Assembly (NCBI GenBank): GCA_947494805.1
Contig: CANLWK010000001.1
Location: forward strand, 930,001 to 994,000
Direction of reading: 5' to 3'
Length of the DNA stretch: 64,000 nt
From: an uncultured Croceitalea sp.
GTDB taxonomy: Bacteria; Bacteroidota; Bacteroidia; Flavobacteriales; Flavobacteriaceae
Part shown: in pieces, positions 9,893 through 19,183 of the stretch
How positions within the stretch are numbered: position 1 is the first letter of the stretch
Layout: each line of letters opens with the position of its first letter
Position numbers and translations under genes: made by a program
Notes under the pieces: generated by a model
The model's database searches: none
What the model was told of the DNA's origin: nothing
The model's input: only the letters and a program-made list of their open reading frames with translations

Positions 9893-10906
9893 GTGAAGCT
9901 AACCAGAATTATAAAAAAATTAGAAGGAATCAATGCCCTGTCAAAGCATGAACAACTTGTTCTTGGTATAATTGAGGCCATCGATTCAGGGTTGTTGAAG
10001 GTCGGTGATCAAATGCCGTCAATCAACATTATGGTTGATGAAGTGGGCTTTGCACGTAAGACGATAGTCAAGGCATATGAAGAGTTAAAGAGCAGGGGAC
10101 TTGTTGAATCAAAGAAAACCAAAGGTTACTTTGTAATAAGCGATAAAACAAAGGTGTTTCTCAAGATAGCCCTTCTTATCTATGCTTTTCAACGTTTTCA
10201 ACAAGAGTTTTACAACGCACTTCGTGACGAAATGGGAGACAGCATACAAATAGATGTTTTTTTTCACCATGCAAATGAAGACGTTTTTGAGACCATTTTT
10301 TCAAATATACAAGGCAAGTATGGCATGTATGTGGTCGCTCCAATTGAATCTGCTCGCATCAAGAAATTATTAACGACGTTAAGCCCTGAAAGGTTGCTCA
10401 TTGTGGATCGATTTTTAGATTTGGGCCCCGACTACACCTATGTAACACAAGAGTTTGAACACAGTACGTACAATGCCTTGACCGAGTTATTGCCAAAAAT
10501 CAAAAAGTACAGAAAGTTGGTGCTTTTTTTTAGAGATGATGTCGACTACCCTGAAGGTATTTTGAATGCCTTCGAGAAATTCATTTTTGATTTTGAAATT
10601 TCAGGAGAGGTATTCCACAATTACCACAATGACCTACTCCATAAAGAAACTTTGTATCTTTTTATTGGCGATACTGATTTATGGTCTTTGATAAAAGATT
10701 GTAAAACCGAAAGTTTTATTCTGGGCGATGACGTCGGTGTTTTATCGTTCAACGATCATGTTGTTAAAGAAATCGTCCTCGGTGGCATTACCACAATATC
10801 TACTGATTTCAAGAAAATGGCCGCTTTGACTGCGGGTAATCTTAAAAAATTAAGCTACAAGAACTCAGTTGTCCCTACCACATTAATTGACAGAGGGTCA
10901 TTGTAA
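9893..10906 (+). CDS. GntR family regulator with LacI/periplasmic-binding-like sensor domain
   Basis: 337 residues. An N-terminal winged helix of GntR type (about 17-85; SKHEQLVLGIIEAIDSG, then TIVKAYEELKSRGLVESK) is followed by a periplasmic-binding-protein-like ligand domain resembling LacI/GalR sensors (about 90-330). The start is a GTG at 9893: a stop lies just upstream in frame (9869) and no ATG precedes the winged helix. Such fusions commonly control adjacent sugar genes in Bacteroidota. It lies directly upstream of and in the same direction as susC, so it is inferred to sense a mono- or oligosaccharide and control the locus from 11060 onward. Confidence 0.85.
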   Translation: MKLTRIIKKLEGINALSKHEQLVLGIIEAIDSGLLKVGDQMPSINIMVDEVGFARKTIVKAYEELKSRGLVESKKTKGYFVISDKTKVFLKIALLIYAFQRFQQEFYNALRDEMGDSIQIDVFFHHANEDVFETIFSNIQGKYGMYVVAPIESARIKKLLTTLSPERLLIVDRFLDLGPDYTYVTQEFEHSTYNALTELLPKIKKYRKLVLFFRDDVDYPEGILNAFEKFIFDFEISGEVFHNYHNDLLHKETLYLFIGDTDLWSLIKDCKTESFILGDDVGVLSFNDHVVKEIVLGGITTISTDFKKMAALTAGNLKKLSYKNSVVPTTLIDRGSL

Positions 10907-10975
10907 TCCCTTTTTTGGTAATTTCTATTTTACCCTTTGTTTTTTTACCATATATATATTTTTAGCGCCATTTAT

Positions 10976-11005
10976 TTTGAAGTTGGCAATATTTATTTAA
11001 ATTTG
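10976..11005 (+). promoter_or_regulatory. Predicted Bacteroidota-type promoter of susC
   Basis: TTTG at 10976-10979 and TAAATTTG at 10998-11005, separated by 18 bp, match the Bacteroidota -33 TTTG and -7 TAnnTTTG consensus. Transcription would begin near 11012, giving a leader of about 48 bases before the susC ATG at 11060. The leader is A+T-rich and would lie where the GntR-type regulator could act. Confidence 0.6.
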
Positions 11006-11059
11006 TTGAGTAGCATAGACTATCATAGTATAGCTAAAACTAATCTAAACTATATTTTT

Positions 11060-14000
11060 ATGAAAAAAACCTATTTCAAAAAACTGCCTGTTTTATTGGC
11101 GTTCATTGTGGGTATTTCTGCGGTGGCTCAAGAGACAACAGTTTCAGGAACTGTCTCAGATTCTCAAGGGCCATTGCCGGGAGTCAACATTGTTGAGAAG
11201 GGAACCACCAATGGTGTTACTACAGACTTTGATGGAAATTATACAATCTCAGTTGCTTCTGACGCGACCTTGGTATTCAGTTACATTGGGTATATGGTAC
11301 AAGAGGTAGCCGTTGATGGTAAAACAACCTTAAATGTAACCATGCAAGAAGATGCCCAAGCGCTGGATGAAGTGGTAATCGTGGGTTTTGGTTCGCAAGC
11401 TAAAGTTGATGTAACCGGAGCCATTGCACAGATCAAACAAGAAGAAGTTAGGCAGATTGTAAATGCTGATCCTACCAACGCGCTGCAAGGTCGATTGGCC
11501 GGTGTACAAGTCGAAAGCGGTGGCGGAGGGCCTGGAGCACCTACAAACGTAATTGTACGTGGTATAAGCTCTTTGACCAATACGTTTCCATTATATGTTG
11601 TTGATGGGGCCATTGTAGATGACATCACTTTTTTAAACTCTAAAGATATTGTTGACATACAAGTGCTTAAAGATGCCACTTCAGCAGCTATCTACGGTAC
11701 TAGAGCTGGTAACGGGGTTATTATTATTTCCACAAACAGAGGAGCCATGAACTCGGCACCAAAAGTAACCGTTGATGTAAGGGGGGGTGCCAACACTGTA
11801 GCAAGAACTTTAGATTTTTTAGATGGTCCAGAGTTTGTGGCCTTTTTGAACCAACGTAGTATTAACGAAGGGCAACCTGCAAATATCGTTGACCCCGGAA
11901 TCAATACTGACTTTCAAGATCTGTCTTTAAACTCAGGATTCATTCAAGATTATGGTTTCAATATCTCTGGGGGCGGTGAGAACTCTTCCTATTTCTTTTC
12001 TGCGAATTACTACGACGAAGAAGGTATTGTGACAAGTACTGATTTTCAACGATATAACATTCGTTTAAATAGCAGGTTTAAGGCAGGCAAGTTTACATTT
12101 GAAGAATCACTTTCATATAATCAAAGGGACTTGAATACAAATCAGTTTTTTGGTAATGGCACCTTTACGGCTCCGGTTGTAAGAGCGTCGGCCCCAGAAC
12201 GTCTGGGAGGTTTTGAAGCTATTGATTCTAACCTGTATAATGGTTCGGGGGGAACTAACAATTATGCCTTGGCACAACTTTCTCAAGATCAGTTGACCGT
12301 CCGTAACCTACTGGGTAATTTTAATGTGAAATATGAGGTGTTGGAAGGACTTTCAGTACGGTTGAATGTTGGTGTCGACTATAGAAATACGTATGGAAAC
12401 TTTTTCCGTCCTGAGTTTGATTTAAGTCCTACGGACCAACAGGTCAATTTGAATGAATTCAACGATTTGACTGAAAATCGAGGTGAAATTCTATCTACCA
12501 ATATTGAACCGACCATCAACTATAAAAACAGCTTTGGCAAACATGATATCGATGTGCTATTGGGTGGTGCTCGACAACAAACGGATAATAATTCTTTGAT
12601 AGTAAATGCAGAAGGATTGCCATCAAACAGCATTACCAATATTGCCGGGTTCGCAGACAATATATTGTTTTCTGCGGGTGGGCGAGATCTATCACGTATA
12701 TTTTCTGTTTTTGGCAGGGTGAACTACAAATTCGACGATAAATACCTCTTCTCAGCTATTGTACGTCGCGATGCTTCCTCTAAATTTTCATCAGACAACA
12801 ACAGTATCGTGCTTCCTGCATTTTCTGGTGGTTGGGTTATAAGTAATGAAGATTGGTGGCCAACAGACTCTTTTATAAATACGCTTAAGCTGCGGGCGGG
12901 ATATGGAGAACTTGCTCTGCAGAATATTCCATCCTATTCGTTTCAGTCGGTATTGAACCCTACTTCCAACGCTAGTTTCAATAACACAACAGCAGGTGGT
13001 TTTGCCATTGTATCCTTGGTTGATGAAAACATTTCTTTTGAGACGGCAGAATCAACCAGTATTGGTATTGATGGTGCGATGCTTGATAATAGAATAAGTT
13101 TTGGATTAGACTATTATGTGCGTAACAACAATGACGTTTTAGCTCCTGTTTTTGTGCCTTCGACAACAGGTTCCGCAACTCCGGTAATTCAAAATGCAGC
13201 GTCGATACGTAACTCGGGTTTTGAGCTACAGGCCAATTACAGCCATAATTCAGGCAGTGATTTTGACTTCAATGTGGGATTGACCTTTGCTACGCTAAAG
13301 AACGAACTTACGGCTCTTCCAAACCCATTGGTGGGTCCATCTATTGATGAAGAGGGCAATACCCCCAACCGATTTGAAATTGGTGAACCAGTGGGCTTTT
13401 TCTTCGGATTTAGAAATAATGGTATTTATAGAAGTCAGGCGGAGATTGATAGTGATCCAGGTTTGGCAAACGACCCAGAGCGAAGAGCAATTTTGCAGCC
13501 TGGGGACTTTAGAAGGGTCGATGTAGACGGTAATGGAATAATCGACAATGATGACCGGGTCAATCTTGGAGCGCCCGTTCCTGATTTTACCTATGGTATA
13601 AACTTTAATGCTACCTATAAAAATTGGGATTTCGGACTTAATTTTAATGGAGTGCAAGGTGTTGAGATTTTTAATGCTACCCGATTTACAGGTACCTTCT
13701 TTTTAGATGGTAATAAGTACGGTTATGTACGTGACTCTTTTGTTTTGGGGCAAAATGAGAACACCAACATTCCAAGAGCATCCCTGCCCAATGCGGCGGG
13801 TAACCAATTACCTTCTGATTTTTACGTAGAAGATGGTTCGTACCTCAGGCTAAGGTCTTTTGAAGTTGGTTACGACTTTACAAAAGCTGTAAATATGCCT
13901 TGGGTGAGTAGTGCAAGGGTATTCTATAACATGCAAAATGTATTTACCATAACAGATTACAGCGGATATGACCCAGAAGTTGGTTCTACGTTAGCTGGTA

Positions 14001-14119
14001 CAGGTGGAGGTTTCTTCGGGAACCCAACGAATACACCCCCAATCTTGGGTAGGGGTATAGATTTACGTGCGCAGCCACGACCACGAACTTTCATCGTTGG
14101 GTTACAGGTGGCCTTTTAA
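11060..14119 (+). CDS. SusC/RagA family TonB-linked outer membrane protein
   Basis: 1019 residues starting at the ATG at 11060 (MKKTYFKKLP), which begins a clear signal peptide cleaved near AVAQ/ETT. Upstream in-frame codons overlap the predicted promoter and were excluded. Domains: carboxypeptidase-D regulatory-like domain (about 25-110), plug domain beginning DEVVIVGFG, then the 22-strand barrel. It carries oligosaccharide through the outer membrane with energy from TonB and forms the barrel of a SusCD pair with the next gene. The barrel ends in the aromatic beta-signal VGLQVAF. It opens the sugar-utilisation locus. Confidence 0.95.
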   Translation: MKKTYFKKLPVLLAFIVGISAVAQETTVSGTVSDSQGPLPGVNIVEKGTTNGVTTDFDGNYTISVASDATLVFSYIGYMVQEVAVDGKTTLNVTMQEDAQALDEVVIVGFGSQAKVDVTGAIAQIKQEEVRQIVNADPTNALQGRLAGVQVESGGGGPGAPTNVIVRGISSLTNTFPLYVVDGAIVDDITFLNSKDIVDIQVLKDATSAAIYGTRAGNGVIIISTNRGAMNSAPKVTVDVRGGANTVARTLDFLDGPEFVAFLNQRSINEGQPANIVDPGINTDFQDLSLNSGFIQDYGFNISGGGENSSYFFSANYYDEEGIVTSTDFQRYNIRLNSRFKAGKFTFEESLSYNQRDLNTNQFFGNGTFTAPVVRASAPERLGGFEAIDSNLYNGSGGTNNYALAQLSQDQLTVRNLLGNFNVKYEVLEGLSVRLNVGVDYRNTYGNFFRPEFDLSPTDQQVNLNEFNDLTENRGEILSTNIEPTINYKNSFGKHDIDVLLGGARQQTDNNSLIVNAEGLPSNSITNIAGFADNILFSAGGRDLSRIFSVFGRVNYKFDDKYLFSAIVRRDASSKFSSDNNSIVLPAFSGGWVISNEDWWPTDSFINTLKLRAGYGELALQNIPSYSFQSVLNPTSNASFNNTTAGGFAIVSLVDENISFETAESTSIGIDGAMLDNRISFGLDYYVRNNNDVLAPVFVPSTTGSATPVIQNAASIRNSGFELQANYSHNSGSDFDFNVGLTFATLKNELTALPNPLVGPSIDEEGNTPNRFEIGEPVGFFFGFRNNGIYRSQAEIDSDPGLANDPERRAILQPGDFRRVDVDGNGIIDNDDRVNLGAPVPDFTYGINFNATYKNWDFGLNFNGVQGVEIFNATRFTGTFFLDGNKYGYVRDSFVLGQNENTNIPRASLPNAAGNQLPSDFYVEDGSYLRLRSFEVGYDFTKAVNMPWVSSARVFYNMQNVFTITDYSGYDPEVGSTLAGTGGGFFGNPTNTPPILGRGIDLRAQPRPRTFIVGLQVAF

Positions 14120-14135
14120 TAATGGTTATGAACTA

Positions 14136-15731
14136 ATGAAAATTATAGAAATGAGAATCAAGACAAGTAAATTAGTAATCGTAACGTTATGTGCTGCATT
14201 GTTTATGCCGCTCAACGGGTGCGACGAAGACAAGCTAGAGATTTCAAACCCCAATACAGTTTCACAATTGGACTTTTTTCGAAATGAAGCTGATTTTAGG
14301 TTGGCGGTAAATGGTATGGTTCATCCCGTGACCGCAGTGTTTTTCTGGGGTCGTGTCGTACATACGGGTCCAATGTTGCGCTCAGATGCATTCAATGTGG
14401 TGCCTTTCGCAAACAATACCACAATGTCAACGCTGCAGGGTGTGCCAGGGGTCAGTCGTTGGGCAACCGATATGTTCCCACAACTGTACCAAACCATATT
14501 CAGGGCAAATACGATTTTGGAAGAGGCGAACGACGAAAACTTACCCGCAGGTAATGCCAGGGATGAAATATTGGGACAAGCATACTTTATGCGAGCATTT
14601 GCAAATTGGTATTTAGGTGCATTTTGGGGTAATGTTCCTTTGGTGCTAAATACACCAGAGAACCAAGATGACTTTTTCCCGATGCAAGCTACGCAAGCTG
14701 AAGTATTCAATTCAGTGATCGCTGATTTGGGTATGGCAGCGAATATGCTTCCAGCAACCTGGCCCAGTAGTGATTTAGGTCGCCCAACGAGTGGCGCTGC
14801 ATTGGCCTTACGTGGAAAAACCCATTTATATATGGGTAATTATTCAGAAGCTGCAACAGATTTAAGAGCTGTGGTGTCAAGTGGGGTATACGATTTGTTA
14901 CCTGCTACGCAGTATGATGAAAACTTTACAACGGCCAATGAAAACAACATAGAGTCGGTATTTGAGTTACAATTTTCTCCACAAGACAACTTTGTTTGGG
15001 GTTCTGACGTGCCTGAAACGGGCGCGCAAAGTAATTTTTACATCGATTACTCGCCACCAACGGTGAGCTTGGACCGCGGCCACTATATCAACCCGCATAT
15101 ACTCCAAGCCTTCGAAGATAATGGAGATACAGTAAGACGTAACGCTACGATAGCATTTGATTATCCAGGTGCTACGGGGTATGGAGGGCTGCCTTTTCTT
15201 GAAGATTTTGCGCCAGACATTGAAGCCGCACAGGTAGCAGGTGTTGACGCCTTGTTCACAAGAAAGTATGCCATGCTCTTTGCAGGAACGAGACAAGAAC
15301 TTCCCGGATTTGGACAAACCGTTGGTGTCAATTGGAGGCTCATCCGTTATGCCGATGTGCTTTTAATGCTTGCAGAGGCCGAAAATGAAAATGGAGACCA
15401 AACTGAAGCTATCAACTTGGTCAACCAAGTACGCCAACGAGCTGAGATTACACCACTTGCTGCTGGTCTCAGCGAAGAGCAAGTGTTTGATGCCATTGTT
15501 GAAGAGCGTATCATGGAACTTACGGGTGAAGGGCACCGTTATCTTGATTTGGTACGGTGGGGCCTTGCAGATGAGGTTTTGGGTACTGGCTCCACTATAG
15601 CTGGTGGAAGGCATCCTAAGTCATTGGCCGGTGAGAGTGCGGTATTCACTCCAGGTCGTGACGAATTGCTTTGGATTCCCGTTCCAGAATTGAATGCCAA
15701 TCCTAATCTTGATCAAAATCCAGGATACTAA
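14136..15731 (+). CDS. RagB/SusD family nutrient-binding outer membrane lipoprotein
   Basis: About 531 residues from ATG 14136; ATG 14151 is equally possible. An earlier reading from 14067 would overlap susC by 53 bp and was rejected. A lipoprotein signal ends in LNGC, followed by the acidic DEDK expected for surface export in Bacteroidota. The SusD features are TPR-type helices (ILGQAYFMRAFANWYL), RYADVLLMLAEAEN and the C-terminal VEERIMELTGEGHRYLDLVRWG and NPGY end. It binds the glycan and forms the lid on SusC. The start is 16 bp after the susC stop. Confidence 0.95.
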   Translation: MKIIEMRIKTSKLVIVTLCAALFMPLNGCDEDKLEISNPNTVSQLDFFRNEADFRLAVNGMVHPVTAVFFWGRVVHTGPMLRSDAFNVVPFANNTTMSTLQGVPGVSRWATDMFPQLYQTIFRANTILEEANDENLPAGNARDEILGQAYFMRAFANWYLGAFWGNVPLVLNTPENQDDFFPMQATQAEVFNSVIADLGMAANMLPATWPSSDLGRPTSGAALALRGKTHLYMGNYSEAATDLRAVVSSGVYDLLPATQYDENFTTANENNIESVFELQFSPQDNFVWGSDVPETGAQSNFYIDYSPPTVSLDRGHYINPHILQAFEDNGDTVRRNATIAFDYPGATGYGGLPFLEDFAPDIEAAQVAGVDALFTRKYAMLFAGTRQELPGFGQTVGVNWRLIRYADVLLMLAEAENENGDQTEAINLVNQVRQRAEITPLAAGLSEEQVFDAIVEERIMELTGEGHRYLDLVRWGLADEVLGTGSTIAGGRHPKSLAGESAVFTPGRDELLWIPVPELNANPNLDQNPGY

Positions 15732-15789
15732 ACACTGCCATTACCAAGTAGTAGTTAATTTTGAGTTAGTTTAAGTTAAGTAGTTTAAT

Positions 15790-15818
15790 GAGCCAAGTAA
15801 TGTTATATTACTTGGCTC
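15790..15818 (+). terminator. 12-bp perfect hairpin between susD and the VCBS gene
   Basis: The arms GAGCCAAGTAAT (15790-15801) and ATTACTTGGCTC (15807-15818) are perfect complements around a 5-base loop. A T run follows about 12 bases later. It sits 58 bp after the susD stop and resembles hairpins that reduce read-through past susCD or protect their mRNA. Its position argues that the downstream gene starts after it. Confidence 0.65.
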
Positions 15819-15841
15819 TAAACATAAAACTGTTTTTTAGC

Positions 15842-18800
15842 GTGTTGCGACAATTTACAGCTGTTGGGGTCTTGTTAATCTTGCTTTATGCTTGTCAAGG
15901 TGACCAATCGCAACATTTATTTGAATATGTGGACAGTAGTCGCACCAGAATTGATTTTTCAAATGATATTGTTATCAATGATGAGATCAATGTAATAGAC
16001 TTTCAATATTGCTATAATGGCGGAGGTGTTGGTATTGGTGATTTTAACAATGACCAATTGCCCGACTTGATCTTTACCGGAAACCAGGTTTCTTCAAAGT
16101 TGTACTTAAACCAAGGGAACTTAAAGTTTTTGGATATTACCGAAATGGCCACTGTGCAGACCCAAGATTGGGTTACGGGTGTTTCTATCGTTGATATCAA
16201 TGCAGACGGATTTGACGATATCTATCTTAATGTAGGTGGTGCCGATTGCCAACAAGACTGTAAGAACCTCCTTTTTGTGAACCAAGGTTTAAATGATGAC
16301 GGAATCCCTACTTTTCTCGAAAAAGCGAAGGCATATGGTCTAGCCGACAATGGCTACTCACAACAGACCGTCTTTTTTGATTATGACCTTGATGGAGACC
16401 TAGATGCTTATATCTTAAGAAATGGCAATGTTCGTTTTGATAAAAACGCTCCTATACCGAAGCGCTTCTACCCAGACCACTTAAACGATGTGTTATTACG
16501 AAACGACACCAGTGATACGATTCCTCATCCGCAGTTCACCAATGTATCAACGGAGCTAAAGGGAAGTCAAAAAGGTTTCGGACTTGGCCTGGGAATCAAT
16601 GATTTTAATGATGACGGACTTGTGGACGTGTACGTTGCCAATGATTTCATTACCAATGACCTCCTTTATCTGAACACGGTCATGAGCGATAGTACCGATA
16701 ATGGGTTTATAGAATCTTCCAAAGATTTTTTGGCACATCAGACCTATAATGCTATGGGTGTTGATGTAGCAGATGTCAACAACGATTCACACCCAGACAT
16801 TTTGGTGTTGGACATGTTACCTGATGGTTATCAGCGGTTAAAGACCATGGTCGGGGCCATGAATTATGATAAATACGAATTGGCGTTAAAGAACGGCTAT
16901 AGCCCTCAATACATGCGCAATACCTTGCAGGTACATAGTGGAGGGGTAGATAGGGCACACTTTAGTGAGGTGTCGCTGATGTCAAAATTAGCACGGACCG
17001 ATTGGAGTTGGGCCCCCTTGATGGTTGATTTTGACCTAGATGGTGATAAAGATATTTTTGTGACCAATGGTTACGGAACAGATATTACCGATTTGGATTT
17101 TATCAATTACTCACAACAACAGAATGCCTTTGGTGATGAGGAAAGTCGAGATAAAAAGATCAAAGAATTGGTGGCACGACAAAAACCGGTGAAGCTACAG
17201 AATACGTTCTTTGAAAATCAAGGGAATCTCGAATTTGATAATACATCGGTTGCTTGGGCTGCAGAAAAACTATCATTATCCAATGGAGCTGCCTATGCCG
17301 ATTTAGATTTGGACGGCGATTTAGATATAGTAGTCAATAATCTAAATGAAAAAGCATTTGTACTTGAGAACAAGGCCTCAGAAAGAGAGAATTTTAATTT
17401 TCTAAAGATAAGATTGATAGGGCCATCAAAGAATAAAAACGCCATAGGGGCAAAAGTTACGCTTTGGAATGATGGTGAATCGCAAACACATTTTCAATCG
17501 GTGATAAGGGGCTATTTGTCATCGATGGACCCGACCATTGTATTTGGGCTCAAAAATAAACAGATTGATTCCGTTGATGTCAAATGGCCTTCTGGAAAAC
17601 ACACCATTAAAACGAATATCACTTCAAACCAAACATTGATTTTAGATAGTCGAAATGGAAAGACTGTCAAAGACGAATCAAAAAGAGGTAAGGCGTATTT
17701 TATCGAGAATACCAAAACACTTAGGTACGAACATTTTGAGAACAAAACCAATGATTACAGCAACCAACACTTGTTATTGACACAATATTCAAAAACAGGC
17801 CCATGTATGGCCGTTGCCAATATTGATAAAGAGGAAGGAGAGGAATTGTTCATTGGCGGAAGCAATGGCAATCCTGGTACTATTTGGTCACAGTATGAAG
17901 GTGAAGAATACATGCTTTCCCAAAAACTGGATTCTCTTTACGAAGATACGGCGGCCGTATTTTTTGATTATGACAATGATGGCGACCTTGATTTATACGT
18001 TGCCAGTGGTGGAAATGAATTTGAAGCCAATTCAGAAGAATATTTGGACCGACTTTACGAAAACAAAAAGGGCACGTTTGAACGTGTAGAGAGAAGGCTT
18101 CCCAATAGTAAAGAAGCTACCTCGGTCGTTGCTCCCTATGATTTTGATAAAGATGGTGATATGGACCTATTCGTAGGGTCGAATATCGTTCCGAAGAACT
18201 ATCCTGAAACTCCGAATAGCTACTTGCTCAAAAATGATAATGGCATTTTTTCAAAGGTTGAAGTCTACGGATTGCAAAATATTGGAATGGTAACTGATGC
18301 TTCATGGTCAGATATTGATGGGGATGGTTGGCATGAATTGGTCGTTATCGGTGAATGGATGCCCATAACACTATTTGAAAATCATGAGGGTCATCTAAAG
18401 AAAGGAATGTTCCCTGTTCAAAACAAAGAGGGTAATGAACTAAGTACGGCAGGTTGGTGGCGGGCAATACAAGAAGGTGACTTTGACAATGATGGTGATA
18501 TTGATTTTATCGTTGCAAACAAAGGATTGAACAATTTTATCAACCCCACTGAAGAATATCCTGTTTATATCTATACTAAAGATTACGATGGCAATGGAAG
18601 CATTGACCCTTTGGTAGGGGCGTATTATGACACCGACATGGGTAAACGGTTGATGCCATTGCATACCCGTGATGATGTGATGAAACAACTTGTTGTTTTA
18701 AAAGATAAGTATCAAAGCTATGCCAACTTTGCACAGATCGACTTTAACACCTTATTGTCCATAGAAAATAAAAAGGCGGTATCCTTGAACGTTACAATTA

Positions 18801-19183
18801 GCGCAAGTGTTTTGCTTGAAAATAAGGGTGATGGTAGTTTTCAGCTAAAAGAGCTTCCCAAGATGGTTCAACTGTCTCCAATTAACAAAATACTGGTGAA
18901 AGATTTTGATAATGATGGCAATTTGGACGCCTTGTTGGCAGGAAATGATTTTTATGCCGAATCCCATTTTGGAAGATATGATGCACTTACTGGCCTTTTT
19001 TTGAAAGGAAACGGTGACAATGGTTTTGATGTATTTCAATCTCCTGAAAGCGGATTTTACCTGCCGTACCAAACTAACGATTTGGTTAAATTGACCAATA
19101 ATAAAAATGAGGTGCTCATCGTGGCAGGGCAGAACAACGAGCAAGCAAAAGTATTTAAATGGAACAAAACAATAGATCAATGA
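15842..19183 (+). CDS. VCBS/FG-GAP repeat lipoprotein with ASPIC/UnbV domain (CRTAC1-like)
   Basis: About 1113 residues from a GTG at 15842, which gives a compact lipoprotein signal (VLRQFTAVG then LLYAC). An ATG at 15788 gives 1131 residues but would place codons inside a perfect intergenic hairpin, so it is less likely. The protein has many Asp-rich VCBS/FG-GAP calcium-binding propeller blades such as DFNNDQLPD and DLDGDLD. In the middle is an ASPIC/UnbV domain (about 17405-17650: IGAKVTLW, FGLKN, VKWPSGK). It is likely surface-exposed. Such proteins often accompany SusCD pairs, but their biochemical role is not established. Confidence 0.88.
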   Translation: MLRQFTAVGVLLILLYACQGDQSQHLFEYVDSSRTRIDFSNDIVINDEINVIDFQYCYNGGGVGIGDFNNDQLPDLIFTGNQVSSKLYLNQGNLKFLDITEMATVQTQDWVTGVSIVDINADGFDDIYLNVGGADCQQDCKNLLFVNQGLNDDGIPTFLEKAKAYGLADNGYSQQTVFFDYDLDGDLDAYILRNGNVRFDKNAPIPKRFYPDHLNDVLLRNDTSDTIPHPQFTNVSTELKGSQKGFGLGLGINDFNDDGLVDVYVANDFITNDLLYLNTVMSDSTDNGFIESSKDFLAHQTYNAMGVDVADVNNDSHPDILVLDMLPDGYQRLKTMVGAMNYDKYELALKNGYSPQYMRNTLQVHSGGVDRAHFSEVSLMSKLARTDWSWAPLMVDFDLDGDKDIFVTNGYGTDITDLDFINYSQQQNAFGDEESRDKKIKELVARQKPVKLQNTFFENQGNLEFDNTSVAWAAEKLSLSNGAAYADLDLDGDLDIVVNNLNEKAFVLENKASERENFNFLKIRLIGPSKNKNAIGAKVTLWNDGESQTHFQSVIRGYLSSMDPTIVFGLKNKQIDSVDVKWPSGKHTIKTNITSNQTLILDSRNGKTVKDESKRGKAYFIENTKTLRYEHFENKTNDYSNQHLLLTQYSKTGPCMAVANIDKEEGEELFIGGSNGNPGTIWSQYEGEEYMLSQKLDSLYEDTAAVFFDYDNDGDLDLYVASGGNEFEANSEEYLDRLYENKKGTFERVERRLPNSKEATSVVAPYDFDKDGDMDLFVGSNIVPKNYPETPNSYLLKNDNGIFSKVEVYGLQNIGMVTDASWSDIDGDGWHELVVIGEWMPITLFENHEGHLKKGMFPVQNKEGNELSTAGWWRAIQEGDFDNDGDIDFIVANKGLNNFINPTEEYPVYIYTKDYDGNGSIDPLVGAYYDTDMGKRLMPLHTRDDVMKQLVVLKDKYQSYANFAQIDFNTLLSIENKKAVSLNVTISASVLLENKGDGSFQLKELPKMVQLSPINKILVKDFDNDGNLDALLAGNDFYAESHFGRYDALTGLFLKGNGDNGFDVFQSPESGFYLPYQTNDLVKLTNNKNEVLIVAGQNNEQAKVFKWNKTIDQ

